DNA from: Streptomyces sclerotialus
Lineage (GTDB): Bacteria > Actinomycetota > Actinomycetes > Streptomycetales > Streptomycetaceae
NCBI RefSeq assembly: GCF_040907265.1
Contig: NZ_JBFOHP010000002.1
Coordinates: 3,868,501 to 3,932,500, forward strand
DNA length: 64,000 nt
Direction of reading: 5' to 3'
This document shows, piece by piece, positions 18,596-28,766 of the stretch (the stretch's first letter is position 1; every line of letters begins with the position of its first letter). Both the position numbers and the translations under genes were made by a program. Below the pieces are notes generated by a model, which ran no database searches, was not told the DNA's origin, and was given only the letters and a program-made list of their open reading frames with translations.

Positions 18596-19267
18596 GTGGG
18601 AAACAGCGTGCGGGTGGTCATCGCCGAGGATTCGGTGCTGCTGAGAGAGGGTCTGACGCGGCTGCTGACCGACCGGGGGCATGAGGTCGTCGCGGGGGTG
18701 GGCGACGCGGAGGCATTGATCAAGGTCATCGGGGAGCTGGCGGACGACGGGGCGCTGCCGGACGTGGTCGTGGCGGACGTCCGGATGCCGCCGACGCACA
18801 CGGACGAGGGGGTGCGCGCCGCGATCCGGCTCCGCCGGGACCATCCGGATCTGGGCGTGCTGGTGCTGTCGCAGTACGTCGAGGAGCAGTACGCGACGGA
18901 GCTGCTGGCCGGTTCGAGCCGAGGCGTCGGCTATCTGCTCAAGGACCGGGTAGCAGAAGTGCGTGAGTTCGTCGACGCGGTGGTGCGGGTGGCGGAGGGC
19001 GGCACGGCGCTCGACCCGGAGGTCGTCGCCCAGCTGCTGGGCCGCAGCCGTAAGCAGGACGTGCTGGCCGGTCTCACGCCGCGGGAGCGTGAGGTGCTGG
19101 GACTGATGGCCGAGGGTCGGACGAACTCCGCGATAGCCCGGCAGCTGGTGGTGAGCGACGGTGCGGTGGAGAAGCACGTCAGCAACATCTTTCTGAAGCT
19201 CGGCCTGGCCCCGAGTGACGGGGATCACCGACGTGTACTTGCAGTGCTCACCTACCTCAACTCCTGA
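18596..19267 (+). CDS. Two-component response regulator, NarL/LuxR family
   Basis: Product of 223 aa. The receiver domain spans about 5-125, with acidic residues E11-D12, phosphoacceptor D61 in VVVADVRMPP, the switch serine in VLSQY and lysine in LLKD. The LuxR-type helix-turn-helix covers about 158-215 (LTPREREVLGLMAEG, then VEKHVSNIFLKLGL). The GTG at 18596 is preferred because GGGGGAG lies at 18580-18586; GTGs at 18578 and 18608 are alternatives. It is the natural partner of the two upstream kinases, since no other regulator gene is near. Its targets may include the nuo2 and kor genes on either side (inference). Confidence 0.92.
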   Translation: MGNSVRVVIAEDSVLLREGLTRLLTDRGHEVVAGVGDAEALIKVIGELADDGALPDVVVADVRMPPTHTDEGVRAAIRLRRDHPDLGVLVLSQYVEEQYATELLAGSSRGVGYLLKDRVAEVREFVDAVVRVAEGGTALDPEVVAQLLGRSRKQDVLAGLTPREREVLGLMAEGRTNSAIARQLVVSDGAVEKHVSNIFLKLGLAPSDGDHRRVLAVLTYLNS

Positions 19268-19428
19268 TCACCTGACACCCTTTCAGCCGAGGACGCCGGT
19301 GCGGGGCGTCACTCCGGCGCGGAGTACGGAGCGCTGAACCAGCGTTGAAGCACGGAGCGTCCTACAGAAAGAGCCGCGGGGGGCGGATGATTCATGGCGA
19401 ATTACGACAGAGTGGCACCATGCTCGCG

Positions 19429-19475
19429 CGTCCAGCATGTGAGCGCGGCGTCTCATATTCACGTCCAGCATGTGA
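19429..19475 (+). promoter_or_regulatory. Direct repeats upstream of korA
   Basis: CGTCCAGCATGTGA occurs at 19429-19442 and again at 19462-19475, 33 bp apart (three helical turns), about 125-170 bp upstream of korA. The placement suits binding of a regulator to one face of the DNA. The rest of the 331-bp gap 19268-19598 shows no gene; a TACGAT at 19506-19511 could be a -10 element. Confidence 0.45.
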
Positions 19476-19598
19476 TCGCCTCAGGGAAGGCGACCCTTAC
19501 CCACGTACGATGGCCATGGGACGACAGGTCCGCACGTTGCGTCCCGGATTTCCCGCCCACGGCGGGGACACCCCAGGCCCCGAGGGAGGTCCGAAGCA

Positions 19599-21558
19599 GT
19601 GACCAGCCAGGTCAGTAGCCCAGCCGACAAGACCGACGGTGCACTTGCGGGGGAGTCGTGTACCCCCGCGACGGAGAACGGCGCCGGTAAGGAGGTCCGC
19701 CGGCTGGACCGGGTGATCATCCGGTTCGCGGGCGACTCCGGTGACGGTATGCAGCTCACGGGCGACCGGTTCACTTCCGAGACGGCCTCGTTCGGCAACG
19801 ACCTGTCGACCCTGCCGAACTTCCCCGCCGAGATCCGGGCACCCGCCGGCACGCTGCCGGGCGTGTCCAGCTTCCAGCTGCACTTCGCCGATCACGACAT
19901 CCTCACGCCCGGTGACGCGCCGAACGTCCTGGTCGCGATGAACCCGGCGGCGCTGAAGGCCAACCTCGCGGACGTGCCGCGCGGCGCGGACATCATCGTG
20001 AACACCGATGAGTTCACCAAGCGCCCGATGGCGAAGGTGGGGTATGCCACCAGTCCGCTGGAGGACGGCTCGCTGGAGGCGTGGAACGTCCATCCGGTGC
20101 CGCTGACGACGCTGACGATCGAGGCGCTGAAGGACTTCGGCCTGTCCCGGAAGGAGGCCGAGCGGAGCAAGAACATGTTCGCGCTGGGCCTGCTGTCGTG
20201 GATGTACCACCGGCCGACGGAGTCCACCGAGGCGTTCCTGCGGCAGAAGTTCGCCAAGAAGCCGGAGATCGCGGAGGCCAACGTCGCCGCGTTCCGGGCG
20301 GGCTGGAACTTCGGTGAGACCACCGAGGACTTCGCGGTCTCCTACGAGGTCGCGCCGGCGACGAAGGCGTTCCCGACGGGCACGTACCGGAACATCTCCG
20401 GCAATCTGGCGCTGTCCTACGGCCTGGTCGCCGCGGGCCGCCAGGCGGATCTGCCGCTCTACCTCGGCTCGTACCCGATCACCCCGGCCTCCGACATCCT
20501 GCACGAGCTGTCCAAGCACAAGAACTTCGGCGTGCGGACGTTCCAGGCGGAGGACGAGATCGCGGGCATCGGCGCGGCGCTGGGCGCGGCGTTCGGCGGC
20601 TCGCTGGCGGTGACCACCACCTCCGGCCCCGGTGTCGCGCTGAAGTCGGAGACGATCGGCCTGGCGGTCTCCCTGGAGCTGCCGCTGCTGATCGTGGACA
20701 TCCAGCGCGGCGGCCCCTCGACGGGGCTGCCGACCAAGACCGAGCAGGCCGACCTGCTGCAGGCGATGTACGGGCGCAACGGCGAGGCGCCGGTGCCGAT
20801 CGTGGCGCCGCGCACGCCGGCGGACTGCTTCGATGCGGCGCTGGACGCGGCCCGGATCGCGCTGACCTACCGCACCCCGGTGTTCCTGCTCTCCGACGGC
20901 TACCTGGCCAACGGCTCCGAGCCCTGGCGCATCCCGGAGGTCGATGAACTGCCCGACCTGCGGGTGCAGTTCGCCACCTCGGCCAACCACGAGCTGGCGG
21001 ACGGCACCGAGGTCTTCTGGCCGTACAAGCGCGACCCGCAGACCCTGGCCCGCCCCTGGGCGGTGCCCGGCACCCCGGGCCTGGAGCACCGCATCGGCGG
21101 CATCGAGAAGCAGGACGGCACGGGCAACATCTCCTACGACCCGGCCAACCACGACTTCATGGTCCGCACCCGGCAGGCCAAGATCGACGGCATCGAGGTG
21201 CCGGACGTGGAGGTCGACGACCCCTCAGGCGACGCCGACACCCTGGTCATCGGCTGGGGTTCGACGTACGGCCCGATCACCGCGGCGGTGCGCCGGGTGC
21301 GCCGCGCGGGCGGGCAGATCGCCCAGGCGCATCTGCGCCACCTCAACCCCTTCCCGGGGAATCTCGGTGCGGTGCTGGGGCGTTACGACAAGGTAGTGGT
21401 CCCCGAGATGAACCTCGGCCAGCTCGCCACGCTGCTGCGGGCGAAGTTCCTCGTGGACGCGCAGTCGCACACCCAGGTCAGCGGGATGCCCTTCAAGGCA
21501 GAGCAGCTCGCCGCCCACCTCACAGAGGTAATGAAGCAGGGCCCGAAGGAGGCCATCA

Positions 21559-21566
<8 letters not shown>
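19599..21566 (+). CDS. korA: 2-oxoacid:ferredoxin oxidoreductase, alpha subunit with fused gamma domain
   Basis: Product of 655 aa. The N-terminal gamma domain (about 36-215) has the motif AGDSGDGMQLTG. The alpha (pyrimidine-binding) domain begins at about 265 with YLGSYPITPASDILHELS. A C-terminal transketolase-like domain carries VIGWGSTYG and LRHLNPFPGNL. With KorB it converts 2-oxoglutarate and CoA to succinyl-CoA, CO2 and reduced ferredoxin in the cytoplasm. The GTG at 19599 follows GAGGGAGG. It overlaps korB by 8 bp, so the subunits are coupled. No ferredoxin gene is adjacent. 2-Oxoglutarate specificity is inferred from family and actinobacterial context. Confidence 0.93.
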
Positions 21567-22653
<1,087 letters not shown>

Positions 22654-22688
22654 CGCCCCGGGCGGCCGTCGGCCGCCGCTTTCCGCCC

Positions 22689-22728
22689 GGCTGCCCGGGA
22701 CCGGCCCGTGATCCGGTCCCGGGCAGCC
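22689..22728 (+). terminator. Hairpin terminator after korB
   Basis: Perfect 16-bp inverted repeat (22689-22704 with 22713-22728) around an 8-nt loop, 35 bp after the korB stop. There is no T-run, as is common in Streptomyces. Confidence 0.75.
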
Positions 22729-22892
22729 GTGCGTGTGCCCCCACCGGCCCCCGCCCCCACCCGCGGCGCGTCTGCCCGAATCCGGATCTGTAACGACCGT
22801 GCTCAAGATACGGGCATGACAGGCGGGACGAGCGGCGTTACCTTCGGAGAGCCGCGCGCCCCCGCCGCGTCCGTCCCGCCCAGGAGGAACCC

Positions 22893-23924
22893 GTGTCATC
22901 CCCGTCCGAGCAGCGCACCGGCCTGGCCTTCGGCTTCGCCGCGTACGGCCTGTGGGGCTTCCTCCCCCTCTACTGGCACCTGCTGTCCGCCGCCTCCCCC
23001 ACCGAGATCCTGGCCAGCCGCATGGCCTGGTCACTGCCGGTGGCCTTCCTCATGCTGGCCGCGCTGCGCCGCTGGTCCTGGATACGTCCGCTGCTGCGGC
23101 AGCCCAGGCGGCTCGGCCTGGTCGTGGTCGCGGCCGCCGTCATCTCGGTCAACTGGTACCTCTACATCTGGGCGGTCAACGCCGGCCATGTGCTGGAGGC
23201 GTCCCTCGGCTACTTCATCAACCCGCTGGTCAGCATCGCCTTCGGCGTGATCTTCCTGCGCGAGCGGCTGCGACCGCTGCAGTGGACCGCGGTGGGCGTC
23301 GGCACGCTGGCGGTGCTGGTCATGGCCGTCGCCTACGGCCGGGTGCCGTGGGTCGCCCTCGCGCTCGCCTTCTCCTTCGCGACGTACAGCCTGGTCAAGA
23401 AGGGCATCAAGCTCGGCGGTGTCGAGGGCTTCGGCATGGAGACGGTGGTCCAGTTCCTGCCCGCGCTGGCCTGTCTCGTCCTGCTCGGCGTCCGGGGCGA
23501 GTCCGGCTTCCTCGACGGCGGCACCGGCCAGGCCCTGCTGCTCGCGGGCAGCGGCCTCGCGACCGCCCTGCCGCTGATCGCCTTCGGCGCTGCCGCGGTC
23601 CGGCTGCCGCTGTCGGTGCTCGGCATGCTCCAGTACCTCGCGCCGACCTTCCAGTTCGTGCTGGGTCTCACCGTCTTCCACGAGGCCATGCCGCCCGAGC
23701 GCTGGGCGGGCTTCGTCCTCGTGTGGCTGGCTCTGGCCGTGCTGACCTGGGACGCGCTGCGTACGGCGCGGTCGTCCCGGGCCGCGCTGGCCGCCGCCCG
23801 CGCCTCCGCCGCCGAGGCGGTGGCGGAGGGCGCCGGACCGGAGACCGTGGCGGAGGCCGCCGGCCCCGCACCCGAGCCCGCCGGACCCACCACCGGACCG
23901 GCCGCCACGTCGGCCAAGCCGTGA
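22893..23924 (+). CDS. rarD: RarD-type EamA-family permease
   Basis: Product of 343 aa with ten predicted membrane helices in two EamA repeats. The RarD signature GLWGFLPLYWHLL is at residues about 14-26, and VNWYLYIWAVNAGHVLEASLGYFINPL at 85-112. It is a predicted drug/metabolite-type transporter of unknown substrate (named after chloramphenicol-sensitive mutants in other bacteria). The GTG start at 22893 follows AGGAGG. The last 45 residues form an Ala/Glu/Pro-rich tail. It is convergent with the ABC transporter genes. Confidence 0.9.
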   Translation: MSSPSEQRTGLAFGFAAYGLWGFLPLYWHLLSAASPTEILASRMAWSLPVAFLMLAALRRWSWIRPLLRQPRRLGLVVVAAAVISVNWYLYIWAVNAGHVLEASLGYFINPLVSIAFGVIFLRERLRPLQWTAVGVGTLAVLVMAVAYGRVPWVALALAFSFATYSLVKKGIKLGGVEGFGMETVVQFLPALACLVLLGVRGESGFLDGGTGQALLLAGSGLATALPLIAFGAAAVRLPLSVLGMLQYLAPTFQFVLGLTVFHEAMPPERWAGFVLVWLALAVLTWDALRTARSSRAALAAARASAAEAVAEGAGPETVAEAAGPAPEPAGPTTGPAATSAKP

Positions 23925-23971
23925 CCGGCCACCTGCATTCCTGACCGGCCCGTGCGCCCGGGCCCCGCGCC

Positions 23972-24877
23972 TCAGGCCGTGATGTCCCGTGTCGTGAAGC
24001 GGGCCCAGGCCGCCGAGCCGAAGACCAGTGCGTAGACCACCTGGAGGCCGAGGTTGGTGCGGATGTCGTCCCAGTAGACCGGGTCCCGCAGCAGATCGGC
24101 GAAGCTCAGCCAGTAGTGCGGGAAGAGGTACGGCTGCACGGCCGCCAGCTGCGGGATCGTGTCCAGGATCTGGGCGGTGATCACCAGTCCGACCGTCGCC
24201 GCCATCGCCGCGATGCCGCTCCCGGTGAGCGTGGAGACGAACAGCCCCAGCGCCGCCACGCCGGTGAGCGAGAGCGCGACCACACCCGCGACCGCCAGCG
24301 CCCGCAGCAGGCCCTCGGTGAACGGCACGGTCGTCCCCGACAGCAGCGTGACCTCCCCCAGCCGGAACAGCAGCGCGCCGACGGCCAGCGCGGAGGCCGC
24401 CACCACCAGGGTCGCCACCAGGGAGAACACCAGCGCGGTGACGTATTTGACGAGCAGCAGACGGGTCCGGCCCGCGGGGACGACCAGCAGGTACCGCAGC
24501 GTCCCGGCGCCCGCCTCGCCCGCGATCGCGTCCCCGGCGACCACCCCCAGCGCCATCGGCAGGAACACCGGGAGGGTGGCCGCGAGGGAGGTGAAGACCA
24601 GGAACAGCCCGTTGTTGGTCACCAGCGAGATGAAGGCCGGGCCGTGCCCGCCGCCGTCCGAGGTCTGGACGCGTACGGCGATCCCGACCAGTACCGGTAC
24701 GCAGGCCAGCACGGCGAGCAGGACGAGGGTGCGGCGGCGCCGGAACGTCGTACCGATCTCGTTGCGCAGCAGGCCGAGCGTCCACAGGGGGTTCGGGGAG
24801 CGTACGTCCGGCGCGCCGTCCGCCGTACGCGCCTGCGCCCGCTGCCGCGCCTGCGCCGCCGTCTCAGTCCGCGACAT
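23972..24877 (-). CDS. ABC-2 type transporter permease
   Basis: Product of 301 aa. A hydrophilic N-terminus (1-45) is followed by six membrane segments between about 50 and 290. It belongs to the ABC-2 permease family, recognised by the RRRRTLVLLAVL start and the MALGVVAGDAIAGEAGAGTLRYLLVVPAGR motif (ABC-2 loop with the conserved E-GTLR). It starts 14 bp inside the end of the upstream ATPase gene, so both are made together. It probably exports a lipid, drug or peptide; the substrate is unknown. Confidence 0.9.
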   Translation of the reverse strand: MSRTETAAQARQRAQARTADGAPDVRSPNPLWTLGLLRNEIGTTFRRRRTLVLLAVLACVPVLVGIAVRVQTSDGGGHGPAFISLVTNNGLFLVFTSLAATLPVFLPMALGVVAGDAIAGEAGAGTLRYLLVVPAGRTRLLLVKYVTALVFSLVATLVVAASALAVGALLFRLGEVTLLSGTTVPFTEGLLRALAVAGVVALSLTGVAALGLFVSTLTGSGIAAMAATVGLVITAQILDTIPQLAAVQPYLFPHYWLSFADLLRDPVYWDDIRTNLGLQVVYALVFGSAAWARFTTRDITA

Positions 24878-25856
24878 CGAAGCCCTCTCCCGTCAGTGCC
24901 ACGAAGACGTCCTCCAGGGAGGCCCGTTCGGTCCCGAAGCCGCGGACGCGTACGCCGGCCGTGACGAGCGCGGCGTTCAGTACGGCCGGATCCGGGCCCT
25001 CCGGCAGCTCTCCCGTCACCCGGTCCTCGGCGACCACGAGATCGGACAGGCCGTGTTCCTTGAGCACCCGGGCCGCGTCCGCGGTGTCCGGCGTGGTGAC
25101 GGCCAGCCGGCCGCGCGTCCCGGCCGCGAGCCCGGCGACCGTGCCCTGCGTGATCAGCCGGCCGCGGGACATCACGGCGGCGTGCGTACAGACCTGTTCG
25201 ATCTCGTCCAGGAGATGGGAGGAGAGGAAGACGGTCGTGCCGTCGGCGGCCAGTTCGCGCACCAGGCCGCGGATCTCGCGCATGCCCTGCGGGTCCAGGC
25301 CGTTGGTCGGTTCGTCCAGGATCAGCAGGTCACGGGGGCGCAGCAGGGTGGCGGCCAGCCCGAGCCGCTGCTTCATGCCGAGTGAGTACGCGCGTGCCTT
25401 CTTGCCGGCGGCCGCGGCCAGGCCCACCCGGTCCAGCGCGGCGGCGACCCGTGCGGACCGGGTGCGGGGGTCGGCGGTCGGGTCGGCGGCGTCGTACCGC
25501 AGCAGGTTGGCCCGCCCGGTGAGGAAGCCGTAGAGAGCCGGGCCCTCGATGAGCGCGCCGACCCGGGGCAGCACCCGGCGCGCGGCGGCGGGCATCGGCT
25601 CGCCGAGCAGCCGGGCGCCGCCCGCCGTCGGCCGGATCAGCCCCATCAGCATGCGGATGGTGGTGGTCTTGCCGGAGCCGTTGGGGCCGAGGAAGCCGAA
25701 GACGCTGCCGGGCGGTACGGACAGGTCGAGCCCTTGGACGGCCGGCCGTCCGCTCCCGTACGACTTGGTCAGCCCGCGCGTCTCGATGACGGGCGGACCG
25801 GCCGCGCCGCCTTCGAGGCCTGCTCCACGATCCCCGTCCGACGACGGTGGCGCCAT
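24864..25856 (-). CDS. ABC transporter ATP-binding protein
   Basis: Product of 330 aa from the ATG at 25856, chosen because GGGGGA lies 6 bp upstream; a GTG at 25868 is the alternative. Walker A is GPNGSGKT (57-64), the signature YSLGMKQ (157-163) and Walker B LLILDEPTNG (177-186), with the H-loop in SSHLLDEIE. The C-terminal about 75 residues are the extension common to CcmA/DrrA-type exporters. It is the partner of the permease downstream. The adjacent anchored LolA-like gene, transcribed in the same direction, could belong to the same system. Confidence 0.93.
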   Translation of the reverse strand: MAPPSSDGDRGAGLEGGAAGPPVIETRGLTKSYGSGRPAVQGLDLSVPPGSVFGFLGPNGSGKTTTIRMLMGLIRPTAGGARLLGEPMPAAARRVLPRVGALIEGPALYGFLTGRANLLRYDAADPTADPRTRSARVAAALDRVGLAAAAGKKARAYSLGMKQRLGLAATLLRPRDLLILDEPTNGLDPQGMREIRGLVRELAADGTTVFLSSHLLDEIEQVCTHAAVMSRGRLITQGTVAGLAAGTRGRLAVTTPDTADAARVLKEHGLSDLVVAEDRVTGELPEGPDPAVLNAALVTAGVRVRGFGTERASLEDVFVALTGEGFDVAD

Positions 25857-25969
25857 GCATTCCCCCACTGTGAGCCGGGCCGCGGGCGCGGCGCGCGCGA
25901 AGCGGCGACCGCGCCCGGTCGGCCGTCTGCCGAGATCGCCGGTGACGGCGGCCGGGCGCCACCACCACG

Positions 25970-26048
25970 GTCACTTCGCCGCAGTCACTTTCGCCGCAGT
26001 CACTGCGCCTCGGTCACCTCGCCGCGATCAATTGATCACTTCGCCGTG
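25970..26048. repeat. Short tandem repeat, about 15-bp unit
   Basis: Four to five degenerate copies of a GTCACTTCGCCGCA-like unit at the 3' end of the LolA-like gene and just beyond it. It occupies most of the space toward the ABC transporter genes. No hairpin of note. Confidence 0.55.
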
Positions 26049-27295
26049 TTCGCCGTCCTGATCAGGGTCTGCCGGTCGACGGCGCCGACGTAGACCGTGC
26101 CGTCGTCCGTCATCAGGGCGTTGACCAGGCGCGTGCTGAAGACGTGCCCGGAGCCGAAGCTGCCGGTCACCTTCTCGCCCATCGAGTCCAGGAACTTCGC
26201 GGCCTCGGGAGCGCCCGGCTTCCGCCCCTCGGCCGCCTTCCCGTCCAGCCCCTCGCCGCCGCCGTCGATCTTCGCGATCGCGGTCCAGCCGTGGCCGATG
26301 ACGTCCATGCCGCCCGCGTCCCCGGACCGTGCCTCGTTCAGTTCCTGCGGCAGCCCGCCGGGCAGCTTCTTCGGGAATTCACCGGGCTTGCCCTCGTGCT
26401 GCGTACGGACCTCGTCGCCGTCGATGATCTTCGCGCCCTTCGGCGGGGTGAAGGCGAACGTGCTCGCCTCCGGCTTGTCGAAGTCGACCGAGGCGAAGGC
26501 CGCCTCGACGGCCGGGGCGCCACCGCTCTTCGGCGTCAGCGTGAACCGCAGCGGCACGCCGTTCTCCGCGTCCACCGCGATACGGACGGAACCGACGGTC
26601 GAGCCGGCCTGCTTGGGCTTGACCAGCAGCTGGTAGGCGTCCCGCCCGGCGATCTTCGCGGTGCCGTCGACGGTGACCGACGTGGTGTCACCGGCCGCCT
26701 CGAGCGCCCGCTCGGCAAGGGTCTGCGGGGTCATGTCCCCCATCGACCGAGGCGCCGCGTGCTTCCCGGCCTCCGGGCCGGTGGCGCGGAAGGCGGTGTT
26801 GCTGCCGCTGTCGTACGCCCATACCTTGTCGCCGTTGCGGACCAGGCTGTACTCGGCGGCCTTGTCGATGACGGACACCCGCTGCCGGTCGGCGCCGTCG
26901 GCGGCCACCCGCAGCGTGTGCGTGCCGGAGGCCAGCTCCATGAGCTTGTCCTTGGGATCGGCGGCTCCGCCGTCCTCGCCCCGGCCCGAGCCGCCGAACG
27001 CGTCGGCGCTCATGCCGCCGGGCAGCTCCGGCAGGCCGAGGTCGGTGCTGATCCGCACCGTGCCGGACAGCTGCCGCACGTCCGACGCGGCCACCTTCGC
27101 GATCAGGTCCTGGGCGGATATCCCGGGCAGGTCGGGATCACCGGGGCCGGCGAACGCCGGGACCAGCCCGATCGTCGCCGCCGCCACCCCCGCCACCACG
27201 ACCGGAACGCCGTACCGGACAGCCTTGCGCCGTCCTGACCGCTTTCCTTCGTCGTCCCATTCGCCGGTGATCCGTGTCGATTCGTTCCGTGGCAT
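26036..27295 (-). CDS. LolA/RseB-like membrane-anchored protein
   Basis: Product of 419 aa. The ATG at 27295 is preceded by GGAGGT; upstream in-frame starts lack a site. A short cytoplasmic tail (1-27) is followed by a single membrane anchor (28-49), then an extracytoplasmic domain with the ISAQDLIAKVAASDVRQLSGTVR start typical of the LolA/RseB lipoprotein-binding-like fold (DUF2092-like). The function in Gram-positives is not settled; RseB-type proteins sense envelope lipids or proteins. It lies 179 bp upstream of an ABC transporter pair in the same orientation, a possible functional partner. No terminator was seen between them. Confidence 0.8.
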   Translation of the reverse strand: MPRNESTRITGEWDDEGKRSGRRKAVRYGVPVVVAGVAAATIGLVPAFAGPGDPDLPGISAQDLIAKVAASDVRQLSGTVRISTDLGLPELPGGMSADAFGGSGRGEDGGAADPKDKLMELASGTHTLRVAADGADRQRVSVIDKAAEYSLVRNGDKVWAYDSGSNTAFRATGPEAGKHAAPRSMGDMTPQTLAERALEAAGDTTSVTVDGTAKIAGRDAYQLLVKPKQAGSTVGSVRIAVDAENGVPLRFTLTPKSGGAPAVEAAFASVDFDKPEASTFAFTPPKGAKIIDGDEVRTQHEGKPGEFPKKLPGGLPQELNEARSGDAGGMDVIGHGWTAIAKIDGGGEGLDGKAAEGRKPGAPEAAKFLDSMGEKVTGSFGSGHVFSTRLVNALMTDDGTVYVGAVDRQTLIRTANTAK

Positions 27296-27505
27296 GTGCT
27301 CTACCTCCGTCGTCGGCGGCGGTCTCAACGCAACGCACTCGTCCACACCTCGGGCTCATTGTGGCCCGGTCCGCCGTGGCGTGGTGGTGTCAATGCCACC
27401 AAATCCGCCATCGCGAAGCGTCAGCCCGGGGGCTGGAACCGTGTACTGCTGAAGGATGAGACCGCCCCTGAGGAGGGCCGCCCGGCCGGCTCGGACAACG
27501 GGCCC

Positions 27506-28519
27506 TCAGCCCGCCCGGTGCACCACCGCGTCGCACAGCTCCTGCAGCGCCGTCTTCGCCGTGCACTCCGGCAGCGGCGCCAGCGTCGCGCGGGCCTCCT
27601 GGGCGTACCGGACCGTGTCGCGCCGGGCCTGTTCGAGGGCGGGGTGGGCACGCAGTCCGGCCAGCGCCTCGGCGTGCCGGGCGTCGTCGGTGAGGTCCTG
27701 CGCCAGGAGGTCGGCCAGCGCGCGGTCGGCGTCGGTCGCGGTGTCCGAGGCGGCGAGCGCCCGGAGGTGCAGGACCGGCAGTGTCGGGATGCCTTCGCGC
27801 AGGTCGGTGCCGGGGGTCTTGCCGGACTCGTGGGAGTCGCTGGCGATGTCCAGTACGTCGTCGGCGAGCTGGAAGGCGGTGCCCAGGCGTTCGCCGTACT
27901 GCGTGAGGATGTCGACGGTGGCCTCGTCGGCGCCGGACATCATCGCGCCGAAGCGGCCCGCGACGGCGATCAGCGAGCCGGTCTTGCCCGCGATCACGTC
28001 GAGGTAATGCTCGATCGGGTCGCGGCCGTCGCGCGGCCCCGCGGTCTCCAGGATCTGGCCGGTGACCAGGCGTTCGAACGCCTCGGCCTGGATGCGGACC
28101 GCCTCCGGGCCCAGGTCGGCCAGGATGTGCGAGGCGCGCGCGAAGAGGAAGTCACCGGTCAGGACGGCGACGGAGTTGCCCCAGCGGGCGTTCGCGCTGG
28201 CCACCCCGCGGCGTACGTCGGCCTCGTCCATGACGTCGTCGTGGTACAGCGTCGCCAGGTGCGTCAGCTCCACGACCACGGCCGAGGGGATGATGCCGGG
28301 CGCGTGCGGGTCGCCGAACTGGGCCGCCAGCGTCACCAGCAGCGGCCGGAAGCGCTTGCCACCTGCGCGGACGAGGTGCTGTGCGGCGTCGGTGATGAAC
28401 GGCACGTCGCTCTTGGTGGCCTCCAGCAGGCCCTCCTCGACAGCCGCCAACCCGGCCTGGACATCGGCCTCAAGAGCCTGGTCCCGCACGCTCAGCCCGA
28501 AGGGCCCGACGACGGTCAC
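27506..28519 (-). CDS. Long-chain polyprenyl diphosphate synthase
   Basis: Product of 337 aa of the trans-isoprenyl diphosphate synthase family. The first aspartate-rich motif is DDVMD (94-98) with RRG following, the second DDVLD (220-224), and the GGKRFRP substrate motif is at 53-59. The residue five positions before the first motif is alanine (A89), a small side chain that usually allows long products (C35-C50). It most likely makes the menaquinone side-chain precursor. The GTG at 28519 has AGGAG 9 bp upstream. It is transcribed alone, divergent from the peptide transporter. Confidence 0.93.
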   Translation of the reverse strand: MTVVGPFGLSVRDQALEADVQAGLAAVEEGLLEATKSDVPFITDAAQHLVRAGGKRFRPLLVTLAAQFGDPHAPGIIPSAVVVELTHLATLYHDDVMDEADVRRGVASANARWGNSVAVLTGDFLFARASHILADLGPEAVRIQAEAFERLVTGQILETAGPRDGRDPIEHYLDVIAGKTGSLIAVAGRFGAMMSGADEATVDILTQYGERLGTAFQLADDVLDIASDSHESGKTPGTDLREGIPTLPVLHLRALAASDTATDADRALADLLAQDLTDDARHAEALAGLRAHPALEQARRDTVRYAQEARATLAPLPECTAKTALQELCDAVVHRAG

Positions 28520-28766
28520 GAGGGTTACTCCTGTCTGCTGACGATCAAACGGATTGTCGATCTGTCGCTGTCTCCACCATTGGCCAGCGTATCCGGTCCC
28601 AGTTCGATCACCGTGAGCGCCTGCCCGTCTCCCCCGTCCCGGCGGCCGACGGGCCGCCCCGCACCCGGCCCGGTATGTTCTTGATCACCCGACGTCATGG
28701 GTTTTGCACTCGGAGGAACGGACAGCAGAAGCAAGTTGATTCCCGCCGGCCCCAGGAGCCACACTC

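Noticed and set aside
19283..19471. Minus-strand ORF of 62 residues upstream of korA
   Set aside because: No ribosome binding site, and its internal similarity comes from the direct repeats noted there.
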